Shown here one piece after another: positions 9,005-16,055 of a stretch of DNA of 64,000 bases; positions within the stretch are counted from its first letter, which is position 1, and each line of letters opens with the position of its first letter. The position numbers and the translations under genes are program-made. Under the pieces are notes generated by a model. The model was not told the origin of the DNA. It did no database searches and saw only the letters and a list, made by a program, of their open reading frames with translations. This stretch comes from Nitrosovibrio sp. Nv4 (GTDB lineage: Bacteria > Pseudomonadota > Gammaproteobacteria > Burkholderiales > Nitrosomonadaceae). The DNA lies in assembly GCA_945860135.1 (NCBI GenBank), contig CAMAPK010000003.1, positions 1 through 64,000 of the forward strand. Direction: 5' to 3'.

Positions 9005-9347
9005 TTCTGGCAGAAAAAAATCAGTACGATTGAGTTGGCTTGGGTAACGCGCATGCCTGATTGTGGCCGAGCCTTACCGGTGCTTCATTTTCACCAGGCT
9101 CCGGATGACAGTCACTATACCGCATGAAAGGTAGTGGATGAGGAGCTCGAATTATTTTGTCGTGCTGCGCTGCTCACCTCCGTAATTCGATCTTTCCGGA
9201 AACCGCCAAGCTTTGTTCGGCAGGGCTCCGGCTAATATTGGCAAGTCTGCCCTGTAATATTTGACAGCTAGACGAGCATCTCGCTATGTCGTTTCATACC
9301 CGCATTGTCAACTAATCAGAAGGTTCCAGGCGCGGCTGGACAAGTAT
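9005..9347. other. gene-poor left end of the island
   Basis: About 340 bases without a supported gene. It must contain the promoter of the quinone oxidoreductase. No repeat, tRNA or att-like site was found here. Confidence 0.35.
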
Positions 9348-9575
9348 ATGAAATCGACTGCTGCCCGAATCAGAGAACACCCAGCGGTATTGTCTGTTAA
9401 TGATTACCGTTTTTTTTCTTCAAGCGGCTTTTTTGTGAGCCTCAAACCGGGGTGGGTAGATCCAAAAACAGGTCATCACTTCATTTATGCTACCGGACCC
9501 TCGCGGGTCGTCAGTCTGGCTCTGCGGTCTCTTTCGCCCTGTGACTGTCCCAAGTGCACTGCGCACAATTCGTAG
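9348..9575 (+). CDS. small hypothetical protein with Cys-rich tail (75 aa)
   Basis: A 75-residue ORF; I start it at ATG 9348 (MKSTAARIREHPAVLSVNDY), though no good ribosome site is visible. Its last 40 residues, from WVDPKTGHHFIYA to the Cys cluster SPCDCPKCTA, are repeated as a decayed copy at 11294-11416. The two copies share 23 of 40 residues, and many DNA differences are synonymous, so this tail was under protein-level selection. The CDC..C cluster could bind metal. Family unknown; the location suggests a phage or satellite gene. Confidence 0.5.
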   Translation: MKSTAARIREHPAVLSVNDYRFFSSSGFFVSLKPGWVDPKTGHHFIYATGPSRVVSLALRSLSPCDCPKCTAHNS

Positions 9576-9613
9576 CCGCAGTGCGCTTTTGAATCCCGGG
9601 ATACGTGCTCTTG
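9451..9613 (+). repeat. imperfect direct repeat, copy 1 (gene tail plus 3' flank)
   Basis: This stretch matches 11292-11450 along its length: GTGGGTAGATCC near the start, CCAAGTGCACTGC in the middle and TTTTGAATCCCGGG/TCTTGAATCTCGG beyond the stop codon. Similarity continues about 35 bases past the stop, so the unit is larger than the coding tail. Copies begin 1,841 bases apart and enclose two genes. Confidence 0.7.
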
Positions 9614-9633
9614 ATCAATAACTGTGAGGTCAC

Positions 9634-10341
9634 ATGGATAGCTACGCAATTATTCGCCGTCAACTTCGATCCCTGCGGGCGGAGCGTGTATTGTTGGGCC
9701 GCATGAATAATCTGGGCAAGGGCACCATTTCTCGCCGACAAGCTCAATCTGATTGTGCGGTACATGATCTGCCGAGTTCCAAGTACAACCTTGCTATTTT
9801 TTGCCGCGATGCGCGATTTCGTTCTGCGCAATATGCTTTTCCTCTCCACCTTTACTTTCAAAGACACAATCTTCAGCAGGTGGTCTGGATTCTCCAGCAG
9901 GAACTGGATTCGTTGATTCGCACCATTCACTTGCTTTCCATCAAAGATAATTCCGAAAGACAGAAGCAGATCAAAGCCTCAGTAAATGGCGAGCCTTGGA
10001 AGGTCGATGGCAGTAGCGGGATTCCGCTAGCGATTATTGACAAGGGCATGGTGGAGTACTCCGAACAGTTTTACGCGTGGACAGCTTCGGTATATAAGTT
10101 CGGCTGCGCTTTTATCCATCTTTCTGCTTTAGATGACCCTAGCACCAGAGATCCATTCCACAGTTTGCCGGAAGGCTACAGGCGGGATATTCTTCAGCAT
10201 TTGCAGAGCTATCACGGGGAGTCAATTGAAGACAGCGCCTCGTTTACCGATATCAGCAGTTTTTTCCCAGCAGTGTTCGATGAGGTTTCTGACAATCTGG
10301 AATGGTATTTGCGCTGTCTCGAAAACGCGGAAGATAGGTAG
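9634..10341 (+). CDS. hypothetical protein (235 aa)
   Basis: A soluble protein of 235 residues starting at ATG 9634 with GAGG four bases upstream. I recognise no family. The N-terminus (DSYAIIRRQLRSLRAERVLLGRMNNLGKG) is basic and helical; a central LQQVVWILQQELDSLIRTIHLL helix and a Phe/Tyr-rich C-terminal half follow, ending DNLEWYLRCLENAEDR. No membrane segment or catalytic signature is visible. It lies in the island between the Cys-tail ORF and the PLD-like gene, and its stop codon coincides with the start of a sequence repeated beside the dif site. Confidence 0.6.
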   Translation: MDSYAIIRRQLRSLRAERVLLGRMNNLGKGTISRRQAQSDCAVHDLPSSKYNLAIFCRDARFRSAQYAFPLHLYFQRHNLQQVVWILQQELDSLIRTIHLLSIKDNSERQKQIKASVNGEPWKVDGSSGIPLAIIDKGMVEYSEQFYAWTASVYKFGCAFIHLSALDDPSTRDPFHSLPEGYRRDILQHLQSYHGESIEDSASFTDISSFFPAVFDEVSDNLEWYLRCLENAEDR

Positions 10342-10387
10342 AGTGGGGGAAGTTGGAAATTTAGTGGCGAGGGCTACGGTTTTTTCA
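10338..10387 (+). repeat. second copy of the sequence bordering the dif-like site
   Basis: GTAGAG, then GGAAGTTGGAAATTTAG, TGGCGAGG and a T-rich end align with 14542-14589, which lies 21 bases left of the dif-like site. The match is about three bases in four by eye. No dif core follows here, so it appears to be the end of an older element whose att site is lost. Confidence 0.5.
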
Positions 10388-10539
10388 TGGTTCGATTACT
10401 CACCATGAAGGAGTTTAACAATAAGTCGAGTCTGACCCCATTTCCTCAGAGCCGACCATTGGTGTTTATCCCCAAGAGCAGACAGCCAAACCCGTTGGGT
10501 GTATTCTGTCCCCCTATAACAAAGAAGGAGCCAACAGCA

Positions 10540-11247
10540 ATGACCGATATAGAACTACTTGCGGAGATTGAAGACATTCTGAGTAGCGCTCCCTCGCGAG
10601 AAACAGCCTTCAATGTGTCAGTCGAGAACTATTGCTGGCTGGGCAGGGCTATGGCAGCACTGGAAGAATGTGATATCGCCAAGGATCTTATGGCGGAAAT
10701 AGACAATGATGCCGAACAAAGCACCAAGGCTTACATTTCAGAGGAGGGACTACGGAAAGTATTCACTGCATTCCATCAAACAAGACACAACTTACTGGTG
10801 AAGGCTACTGGCCGACTAAGTATCGCCGTTTCAAATGGAATGTTTTTCGATTATTTTGATGAAATTCGAGAAATTATCAAAACAGCAAATCGAACAATTT
10901 TGTTTGTCGACCCATATCTGGACGCAGAGTTTGTATCCCGGTACATAACCCATGTCAGAAAGGGAGTTTCCATCAGGCTTCTTGCCCGTGAGAAACTTGA
11001 TACTTTGCTGCCTGCGGTGAACGCATATCGAAATCAGTCACAGCAAGCAATTCAAGTCCGCTCTGCATCCAGATTTGATGACCGGTATGTTTTTATTGAC
11101 GGGGATAGTTGCTATCGATCCGGAGCGATATTTACCGCTGGTATGAAAGAAAACCCGACGACCGTTACTCAAATTACAAGTGCGTTTACCGCGACATATC
11201 GGGTGTACGAAGATATTTGGCAATATGCGAACGTCGAGTTCAAATAA
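10540..11247 (+). CDS. PLD-fold-like protein lacking the catalytic His
   Basis: A 235-residue protein started at ATG 10540, which has AAGGAG nine bases upstream; the open frame from 10387 lacks this. The C-terminal half (about 110-235) follows the pattern of small phospholipase-D-fold proteins: an ILFVDPYLDAEFVSRYI strand-helix, GVSIRLLARE, then FDDRYVFIDGDSCYRSGA, where active relatives carry HDRFIIID and a GAS turn. The HKD histidine is Asp and no HxK is visible, so phosphodiesterase activity is doubtful. The N-terminal half is helical and unassigned. Members of this group often sit in phage-defence or phage islands as sensor or nuclease-like parts. Confidence 0.6.
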   Translation: MTDIELLAEIEDILSSAPSRETAFNVSVENYCWLGRAMAALEECDIAKDLMAEIDNDAEQSTKAYISEEGLRKVFTAFHQTRHNLLVKATGRLSIAVSNGMFFDYFDEIREIIKTANRTILFVDPYLDAEFVSRYITHVRKGVSIRLLAREKLDTLLPAVNAYRNQSQQAIQVRSASRFDDRYVFIDGDSCYRSGAIFTAGMKENPTTVTQITSAFTATYRVYEDIWQYANVEFK

Positions 11248-11291
11248 GAAAGCTAACAACCGCTTTTGATCTGGAACCTGTTGACAGCCGA

Positions 11292-11416
11292 GGTGGGTAG
11301 ATCCCAAAACAGATCTTCATTTAATCTATGCTGATTCTGCGCAAGCTGTCACTTTAGCTCTGCAGTCTGTTTCTCCCTGTCGCTGTTCCAAGTGCACTGC
11401 TGGCCCTAACTTGTAG
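11292..11416 (+). pseudogene. decayed copy of the Cys-rich tail of the 9348 gene
   Basis: From TGG 11294 the frame reads WVDPKTDLHLIYA, then LALQSVSP, then CRCSKCTAG and a stop at 11414-11416. This is the same 40-codon length as the tail of the gene at 9348, offset by one residue inside. Immediately upstream the frame is closed by stops and has no start, so only the 3' part survived. It begins 46 bases after the PLD-like gene. Confidence 0.65.
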
Positions 11417-11450
11417 ACGCCTTGTGCTCTTGAATCTCGGTGTGTTCTTG
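11292..11450 (+). repeat. imperfect direct repeat, copy 2
   Basis: Partner of 9451-9613; similarity runs from the GGTGGGTAGATCC motif, through the stop codon, to TTGAATCTCGGTGTG. The two copies flank the 235-aa hypothetical and PLD-like genes. Confidence 0.7.
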
Positions 11451-11815
11451 TTCGGAGAGCCTAAGTCTCGGCGCGGGTCGCGCCAAGCATCTTATGTGCT
11501 GATGGTTCGCTTATCCCCGGACTTTCTTATTTTCTTCTGTGACCAGTTGTGCCGCCATGTCTTCTATTGAGAAGTATTTGCAAAAAACACTTGCATTATT
11601 TTTTCAATTGCACAAAACTACAGTTCATGAACTCATACTATGACTAGCTGAATATGCTTGAACTGATTACTAGATATAGTAGTCGGAAGGAAAATAAAAT
11701 TAGATGGGACTGCTGTATTTCTAGGCCCAGAAAGGCGAATACCCCACTACGCGAATAGTGAGGTATTCATTTACTAACATGCGTTGGAAAGCGCAAAACT
11801 TTTAAGGAGCACCCA
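11451..11815. other. gene-poor stretch with a strong hairpin at 11737-11768
   Basis: AT-rich and without a supported gene apart from one structure: GAATACC-C-CACTA (11737-11749) pairs with TAGTG-A-GGTATTC (11756-11768) around a 6-base loop. No T-run follows, so it looks less like a terminator than a 5'-leader hairpin or binding site, 47 bases ahead of the 34-codon gene. Confidence 0.5.
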
Positions 11816-11920
11816 ATGCAACTAGAAATTGCGCCGGGACAGCCACTCATTAATTTGAGGTTGGTAATGTTCGCGGCACTTATCTTATTAACTTGTGCCG
11901 TAAACATTATGTTTACTTAA
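11816..11920 (+). CDS. 34-residue single-pass membrane peptide
   Basis: A mini-gene with AAGGAG six bases before ATG 11816 and a TAA stop at 11918. The peptide has a polar N-terminus (MQLEIAPGQPLINLR) and one hydrophobic helix LVMFAALILLTCAVNIMFT that runs to the end. It lies in the island, 47 bases after a strong hairpin. Such size and shape fit a small phage coat or membrane-toxin-type peptide, or a regulator of a membrane protein; none of these can be chosen from sequence. Confidence 0.55.
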   Translation: MQLEIAPGQPLINLRLVMFAALILLTCAVNIMFT

Positions 11921-12221
11921 CCTCAGTCGAATTCTAGCCTAGTCTTTGCTTTAATAACAAGTTAAAAATTGAAGTGCGTGTGAACGAATCACAACAGATA
12001 TTGCAGACACTGAAATTTTTGAATCAGTTTTATAGCGTGTTGTTTGCGCAGGTTAGACTACCCAGACTGCGCTACTCGCACTACCCAGTCTCACGGGATT
12101 ATTTTATATATACATCATATGGTTGAGATTAATAACCATGAGTTATACAAGTCGCGAAACATGGGTAAATTGTGGTGCGTAATAACAACCAGCAGATTAC
12201 AAATAAGTCACAGGCTCCTCA
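11921..12221. other. AT-rich gap before the coupled membrane genes
   Basis: About 300 bases with no convincing ORF. It probably holds the promoter of the 12222-13924 pair. A loose match to a Xer core (TATACATCAT at 12109-12118) was seen but both arms are poor. Confidence 0.35.
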
Positions 12222-13316
12222 ATGTCTACTGAACATTCTCAATTTTTTGCAACTGAACAAAACCTAAGCCTCTTTCGTAAATTGCAACGCTTGCTGTCGG
12301 AACGTCCCGCGCAGAAGGCAGGAACGCTCGACGTCGGGCCATATCTCGAACAGATTTTGAAGATGATCGTGAACAACGCACAGCGCTTTGATGAACTGTG
12401 CCAGGTGAATATCGAGTTGATCGGTTTAGGGTTCATTTCTTCGGCACAGAACTACCAACCACAAGCTGTCGATGCGGCTGACGCTGTCGCAGACTTGTTT
12501 TCTATGGCATATCGTTTTCTATGCGAACTAGAATTCGTGTCGCCAGGTGACCTGAGCATGGAGCTTCGGCGTGTAAAAACCTTCGTTAATACAAATCTTC
12601 AATCGTTTCCTGATGGTTTAAGGCACCAACTCATATACGCGAACTACATAATGCCAGCGGATATTGTAAGAACCATGCTGCATCATCCTGATATGGCTGC
12701 AATACGAGACTACAACGAGCGCTACACGTCGGCCTCCACACTAAAGAAGCAATGGGACGAAGAGTTAGCGCAAAAAGAAAAGCAAGTGCAAGTACTCAAG
12801 GAGCGACTGGAAAATCTGGAGACCGGCTTCAACTTTGTCGGGTTAGTCAAAGGGTTCGGTCAACTTTCCAACCAAAAACGAGAAGAGAAAAAAACGGCCT
12901 TTAATTCCCTGCTTATTCTTGGCGGGTTAGCCCTTGCACCAGTTTTGGCAGAGGCGCTGTTCATCGGTCTTTACCGTGATAAATTGGACAGCTACCAGCA
13001 GGCATTGCTCTTCGCGCTTCCGCCTTTGATTACTATCGAGGTCTTGTTAATCTACTTTTTTCGTGTAGTGCTTATTCACTTTCGATCAATCAAGGCACAA
13101 CTGCTTCAACTAGAACTGAGAACGTCGCTTTGTCAGTTCATACAGAGCTACTCTAGCTTTGCAACAGAAATTAAGCAGAAGGACGCGTCTGCTCTTGAAA
13201 AGTTTGAAAACTTAATTTTCAGCGGTCTAATTTCAAACGAAGAAAATCTCCCCTCCACTTTTGACGGTACAGAGCAGCTGGTAAAACTCATTAAGAGCAT
13301 CAAGAGTTCGTCATGA
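12222..13316 (+). CDS. coiled-coil membrane protein, unknown family (364 aa)
   Basis: A 364-residue protein with a long soluble N-terminal domain (1-165), a coiled coil (about 172-202, LKKQWDEELAQKEKQVQVLKER), two membrane helices (about 229-251 and 262-287) and a C-terminal soluble helix bundle. The loop between the helices is very short, so both soluble parts face the same side, probably the cytoplasm. I do not recognise the family. It overlaps the next gene by four bases (ATGA), so the two are translationally coupled and likely act together. Base use is more AT-rich than the housekeeping genes, suggesting transfer. Confidence 0.65.
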   Translation: MSTEHSQFFATEQNLSLFRKLQRLLSERPAQKAGTLDVGPYLEQILKMIVNNAQRFDELCQVNIELIGLGFISSAQNYQPQAVDAADAVADLFSMAYRFLCELEFVSPGDLSMELRRVKTFVNTNLQSFPDGLRHQLIYANYIMPADIVRTMLHHPDMAAIRDYNERYTSASTLKKQWDEELAQKEKQVQVLKERLENLETGFNFVGLVKGFGQLSNQKREEKKTAFNSLLILGGLALAPVLAEALFIGLYRDKLDSYQQALLFALPPLITIEVLLIYFFRVVLIHFRSIKAQLLQLELRTSLCQFIQSYSSFATEIKQKDASALEKFENLIFSGLISNEENLPSTFDGTEQLVKLIKSIKSSS

Positions 13317-13924
13317 TCCATCTGGGTGCAAAAACTATCATTGATACTGTTCTAGCGGCAGTCAAAAAAGAAAAAGACCGCGCTAATACTACGATCTCGA
13401 TTGACTCGATTGAACCAAACCTTCTCACTCTCAAAGAGTATATAGAAAGTACTCTTGCTTCCCGCACACTCGATTTGGAATTGGAGCGCTATAAAATAGA
13501 AGGACAACAATCGGTCGAAATGTTTCGATCAATCATAGCGTATGCAGCAACTGCTCTCAAGAGTGCCATTTTTATAAATGGTGGTGCAGCGGTCGCTTTG
13601 CTGGCGTTTATTGGAAAAATATGGGACAAAAATGGGATTCCTCAAACGGCCGTTGAATCTATTGTTGAATCTTTAACGTCTTTTTCGTTTGGAGTTTTTT
13701 TTGCGGCTGTTGGTATGGTTTTCGCCTATTTTGCCCAATATCACTATGGCAAAGGCAGTGGTAAAAATGCTCAGGAATCATTGAAGGATGGATCTGTTTT
13801 TCATCTGCTGGCCGTGGTATCTGTCCTTATATCCATTTCTCTATTTGGATTCGGTGTCCACCTTGCTTCTTCGGCTTTTGTTGATCAATTCGCCACTTTG
13901 CTTAATCAGAAACCGGCGTCTTAA
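13313..13924 (+). CDS. three-helix membrane protein, partner of the 12222 gene (203 aa)
   Basis: Starts at ATG 13313 inside the stop of the preceding gene. The N-terminal 75 residues are soluble and amphipathic; three membrane helices follow at about 84-102 (ALKSAIFINGGAAVALLAFI), 125-145 (FGVFFAAVGMVFAYFAQYHYG) and 163-186. The FINGGAAVALLAFIG signature recurs in short membrane proteins of phage and plasmid regions, without known function. With its partner it forms a compact two-gene membrane cassette, a layout common among toxin or abortive-infection effectors; that role is only a hypothesis. Confidence 0.65.
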   Translation: MIHLGAKTIIDTVLAAVKKEKDRANTTISIDSIEPNLLTLKEYIESTLASRTLDLELERYKIEGQQSVEMFRSIIAYAATALKSAIFINGGAAVALLAFIGKIWDKNGIPQTAVESIVESLTSFSFGVFFAAVGMVFAYFAQYHYGKGSGKNAQESLKDGSVFHLLAVVSVLISISLFGFGVHLASSAFVDQFATLLNQKPAS

Positions 13925-13966
13925 TTACTGTGATGAATCGTTGTTTATTGTTTTAAATGATCTGTA

Positions 13967-14392
13967 TTAAGCAAAAGCACGCTCCAGCATCATCCCGAAC
14001 CGGCTTTCAAGTGCCACCTGTCGCCGGTAGAAATCCGCTTTAACCTCCAGGACGTCGATCTCCGCATTGCGCCTTTCCAGTTCCTGCTTAAGTTGGCGGA
14101 TCTCCCGCTGCAATCCGGCGACCTGCTGCACTTGCCAAAAAATTCCCCGGATTTCAGTCGGCTCAAACCCCCGGCGCCATTCCCCGATAAAAAGCAGTCC
14201 ATCCCGGAAATAGAAGCCTTCCCATGATTGGCCGAGGAGGGCGGAAACATCGCCCAGGACGTGAAACCTTAACAACCGACTGGCTGACTCGGGCGGTGTG
14301 CAAGTGCCATTTTTCCAACGTTTGATGGTTTTGGTGCTGGCGCCGGTGATTCGCTGGATCATCTCAATCGAGGCGTTGAGTTCATCATTCAT
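13967..14392 (-). CDS. phage-type HTH regulator, XafT/DUF3653-like, with coiled-coil tail
   Basis: A 141-residue DNA-binding protein. Residues 8-45 (IQRITGASTKTIKRWKNGTCTPPESASRLLRF) form a helix-turn-helix. The WEGFYFRDGLLFIGEWRRGFEPTEIRGIFW block (57-86) corresponds to the WKGWKLSGDALWSPEGKKF-to-LGYLSL block of the protein at 15142, placing both in one family. A coiled coil follows (LQREIRQLKQELERRNAEIDVLEVK). Such proteins are found in filamentous-phage-like elements of betaproteobacteria. It faces left, convergent with the membrane pair, and lies outside the 14611-16458 element, so it probably belongs to an older neighbour. Confidence 0.7.
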   Translation of the reverse strand: MNDELNASIEMIQRITGASTKTIKRWKNGTCTPPESASRLLRFHVLGDVSALLGQSWEGFYFRDGLLFIGEWRRGFEPTEIRGIFWQVQQVAGLQREIRQLKQELERRNAEIDVLEVKADFYRRQVALESRFGMMLERAFA

Positions 14393-14541
14393 GATTTTTT
14401 CTCATTAAGGCATGAATTATGACTCTGACGAACTGCAGGGAATGAAACGAGAAGGCTGAGGTTAAGGAGCCTTCTGGTATTTTTGGTTGCCATTTGAACC
14501 CTCCATAATGTAGGGTTCTCAGCAATTCGCCAAACGAGGGG

Positions 14542-14589
14542 GTAGAGGGGAAGTGAGAAACTTAATGGCGAGGTTTGCGATTCTTTTCA
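14542..14589 (+). repeat. dif-bordering sequence (repeated at 10338-10387)
   Basis: GTAGAGGGGAAGTGAGAAAC, TGGCGAGG and a T-rich end resemble 10338-10387. In tandem Xer-integrated elements the sequence left of an att site is the end of the previous element, which would explain a second copy elsewhere in the island. Confidence 0.5.
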
Positions 14590-14610
14590 CAACCGCCACT
14601 AATTCATACA

Positions 14611-14638
14611 ATTTAACATAATATACATTATCGGCAAT
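14611..14638 (-). other. dif: dif-like XerC/XerD recombination site
   Basis: Read on the minus strand it matches the E. coli dif layout. The XerD arm is exact (ATTTAACATAA on plus, 14611-14621), the 6-base centre is exact (TATACA, 14622-14627), and the XerC arm keeps TTAT but then diverges (TTATCGGCAAT, 14628-14638). The altered XerC arm is what a prophage junction would show, in which the outer arm is donated by the element. It marks the chromosome-dimer resolution site or its phage-modified form, and so the replication terminus. Confidence 0.8.
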
Positions 14639-14712
14639 TGCGGTATACTTTCCCCGGTACAGTTTCGGCTTCAAGGACGGTATAGTTTTGCATCACTACA
14701 GGAGATTTTGAC

Positions 14713-14967
14713 ATGGAAAACGAAAAAACAGTAACGCTGAAATTAAGCTTTGAGCAGTTCAGTACTCTGATTTTTGGACTGTCACAAGTTGCCGAGCATT
14801 TTCAAAATTCGAGCTTTACTCCGGAGGAAATTCAGGAGGAAATCGATTTGATCAATTCCATTGCTGCCAAGCTTTTTGAAGTTCTGCCCATATTCGTTTC
14901 GCGCGATAGGCTGCAGATGCTTAATGACGTTCTCACTCTTTGTGCAGGGTTTGCGCGCCATGACTAA
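14713..14967 (+). CDS. hypothetical acidic protein, first gene of the Xer element (84 aa)
   Basis: An 84-residue acidic, mainly helical protein (MENEKTVTLKLSFEQFSTLI; EEIQEEIDLINSIAAKLFEVL) without membrane segment. AGGAG lies eight bases before ATG 14713, which is 65 bases after the left att region, so its promoter lies in or beside the att site. Its stop overlaps the next start (ATGACTAA), coupling it to the following gene. Family not recognised. Confidence 0.6.
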   Translation: MENEKTVTLKLSFEQFSTLIFGLSQVAEHFQNSSFTPEEIQEEIDLINSIAAKLFEVLPIFVSRDRLQMLNDVLTLCAGFARHD

Positions 14968-15145
14968 GCCGAATGAATCCCCCACTCGACGAGGTGTTCT
15001 TGCGCGCAATTTTGCGCTCATCCACGGTCTGCGGATTGAACAAGTCGTGCATTACTGCCGCACAGGTCGGATTCCTGGTGCGCGATTTGATCGGGTTCTC
15101 TGGCAGTGGGTGCTTTTTCCACCGGTCAAGCTGCTTATCCGGTGA
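14960..15145 (+). CDS. small AlpA/excisionase-like DNA-binding protein (61 aa)
   Basis: A 61-residue basic protein started at ATG 14960, inside the end of the preceding gene. The segment LARNFALIHGLRIEQVVHYC then RTGRIPGARFDRVLWQWVLF resembles the winged helix-turn-helix of excisionase/AlpA proteins (helix, turn, recognition helix, then G-R-I-P-G-A and a W-containing wing). Its stop (TGA 15143-15145) overlaps the GTG start of the XafT-like gene. Probably a regulator or recombination-directionality factor of the element. Confidence 0.55.
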   Translation: MTKPNESPTRRGVLARNFALIHGLRIEQVVHYCRTGRIPGARFDRVLWQWVLFPPVKLLIR

Positions 15146-15576
15146 AAAAACGAAGATACCAGCGCAAACCCTTTAAGCCGATTGACCATGACCAGCTACG
15201 CGAAACCCGCATCCTTGCGGGACTCAGACAGAAGGAAGCCGCAGCAATGCTCCATGTAACCGTTCGCACCTTGCAGAACTGGGAATCCGGGAAGATCCGG
15301 GTTCCCTACTCTGCATTCCGTCTTTTGCGGATTTGTACCGGTTACGAGTTTCCGGGAAGCGCTTGGAAGGGCTGGAAGCTCTCGGGCGATGCCTTATGGT
15401 CGCCAGAGGGCAAGAAATTCACTGCTGCCGATCTGGGCTATCTGTCCTTGACGTTTGCCATGGCGCGTCAATGGCGGCTTGAATCGGTAAAACGGCAAGA
15501 GGTGCGGCAGGCCCACGCCGCGCAGCGGTGGGGCGTGTCGCCCTCTTTGCGCCTTGTTTTGGGGGAAAAGTCATGA
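15142..15576 (+). CDS. XafT-like Xer recombination activation factor (VC1465 family)
   Basis: A 144-residue protein that I start at GTG 15142, overlapping the previous stop by GTGA; an in-frame GTG at 15106 would add 12 residues. It has an HTH (LRETRILAGLRQKEAAAMLH then VTVRTLQNWESGKIRVPYSA) followed by the diagnostic FRLLRICTGYEFPG, WKGWKLSGDALWSPEGKKF and DLGYLSLTFAMARQW. These are features of the VC1465/XafT family. In Vibrio satellite phage TLC, XafT binds XerD and activates XerCD recombination without FtsK. Here it lies between two dif-type sites, matching that role. Confidence 0.8.
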   Translation: MKKRRYQRKPFKPIDHDQLRETRILAGLRQKEAAAMLHVTVRTLQNWESGKIRVPYSAFRLLRICTGYEFPGSAWKGWKLSGDALWSPEGKKFTAADLGYLSLTFAMARQWRLESVKRQEVRQAHAAQRWGVSPSLRLVLGEKS

Positions 15577-16055
15577 TTCAGAGCAATTCTGCTCTCAGGA
15601 CGCTGGCGCCGACCGCCAGCGGCGATATGGCCAGCTTCACCGGCCATGTATCGCGCATCCCTGCACTGCACGTTTTCAGATTGACTCTGCCCTCTACAGA
15701 CCGCTTTTCGCCTTTGGCCGCGAGTGATCGCACGTTGCAACTTCAGAGCGCCTTTTTCCCAAGTTACCCACCTCGTCACCTCCTCCGGCTTTTTGCATTA
15801 GCCGGAGGTGCCTCCGTGGATAACTTTCCGGTCTCAAAATTGCACCTTTTTACTGGTCGCCGGCATCGCATTTCTGAGGGTGAAAAAAATTCCAGTGTTT
15901 CGGCTAGTAACACTAGTCCGTTCAGTCGCAAATTGCGACATTTGATACTGATACTTTTGATGCAATTACAACAACTTAGGCTTCTTGAAACCGTACCGCA
16001 CCAAGTCAATGGGTTTCAGAGGCATTTTTTACCCCACTTTCAGGAGGTTTTTTGA
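15573..16055 (+). CDS. uncertain ORF between XafT-like and terminal HTH genes (160 aa)
   Basis: An open frame that starts at ATG 15573 inside the XafT stop (ATGA) and ends at TGA overlapping the next gene. Its coupling at both ends is suggestive. Against it, the composition (Ser, Leu, Arg and His rich, no domain) looks random, and a GC-rich hairpin at 15782-15808 sits in its middle. It may be a non-coding stretch carrying the element's replication origin or packaging signal. I give it low weight. Confidence 0.25.
   Translation: MIQSNSALRTLAPTASGDMASFTGHVSRIPALHVFRLTLPSTDRFSPLAASDRTLQLQSAFFPSYPPRHLLRLFALAGGASVDNFPVSKLHLFTGRRHRISEGEKNSSVSASNTSPFSRKLRHLILILLMQLQQLRLLETVPHQVNGFQRHFLPHFQEVF
15782..15808. 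other. GC-rich stem-loop inside the Xer element
   Basis: CCTCCGGC (15782-15789) pairs exactly with GCCGGAGG (15801-15808) around an 11-base loop TTTTTGCATTA. A second partial copy CCTCCG follows at 15811-15816. In a single-stranded-DNA phage this could be an origin or packaging hairpin; otherwise it is a terminator-like structure without T-run. Confidence 0.5.

Noticed and set aside
10387-10539. 51-residue extension of the PLD-like protein
   Set aside because: It overlaps the repeated dif-bordering sequence and has no ribosome site, whereas ATG 10540 has AAGGAG.
12100-12125. Possible third Xer site with core TATACATCAT
   Set aside because: Only the centre resembles dif; both arms match poorly and AT-rich sequence makes chance likely.
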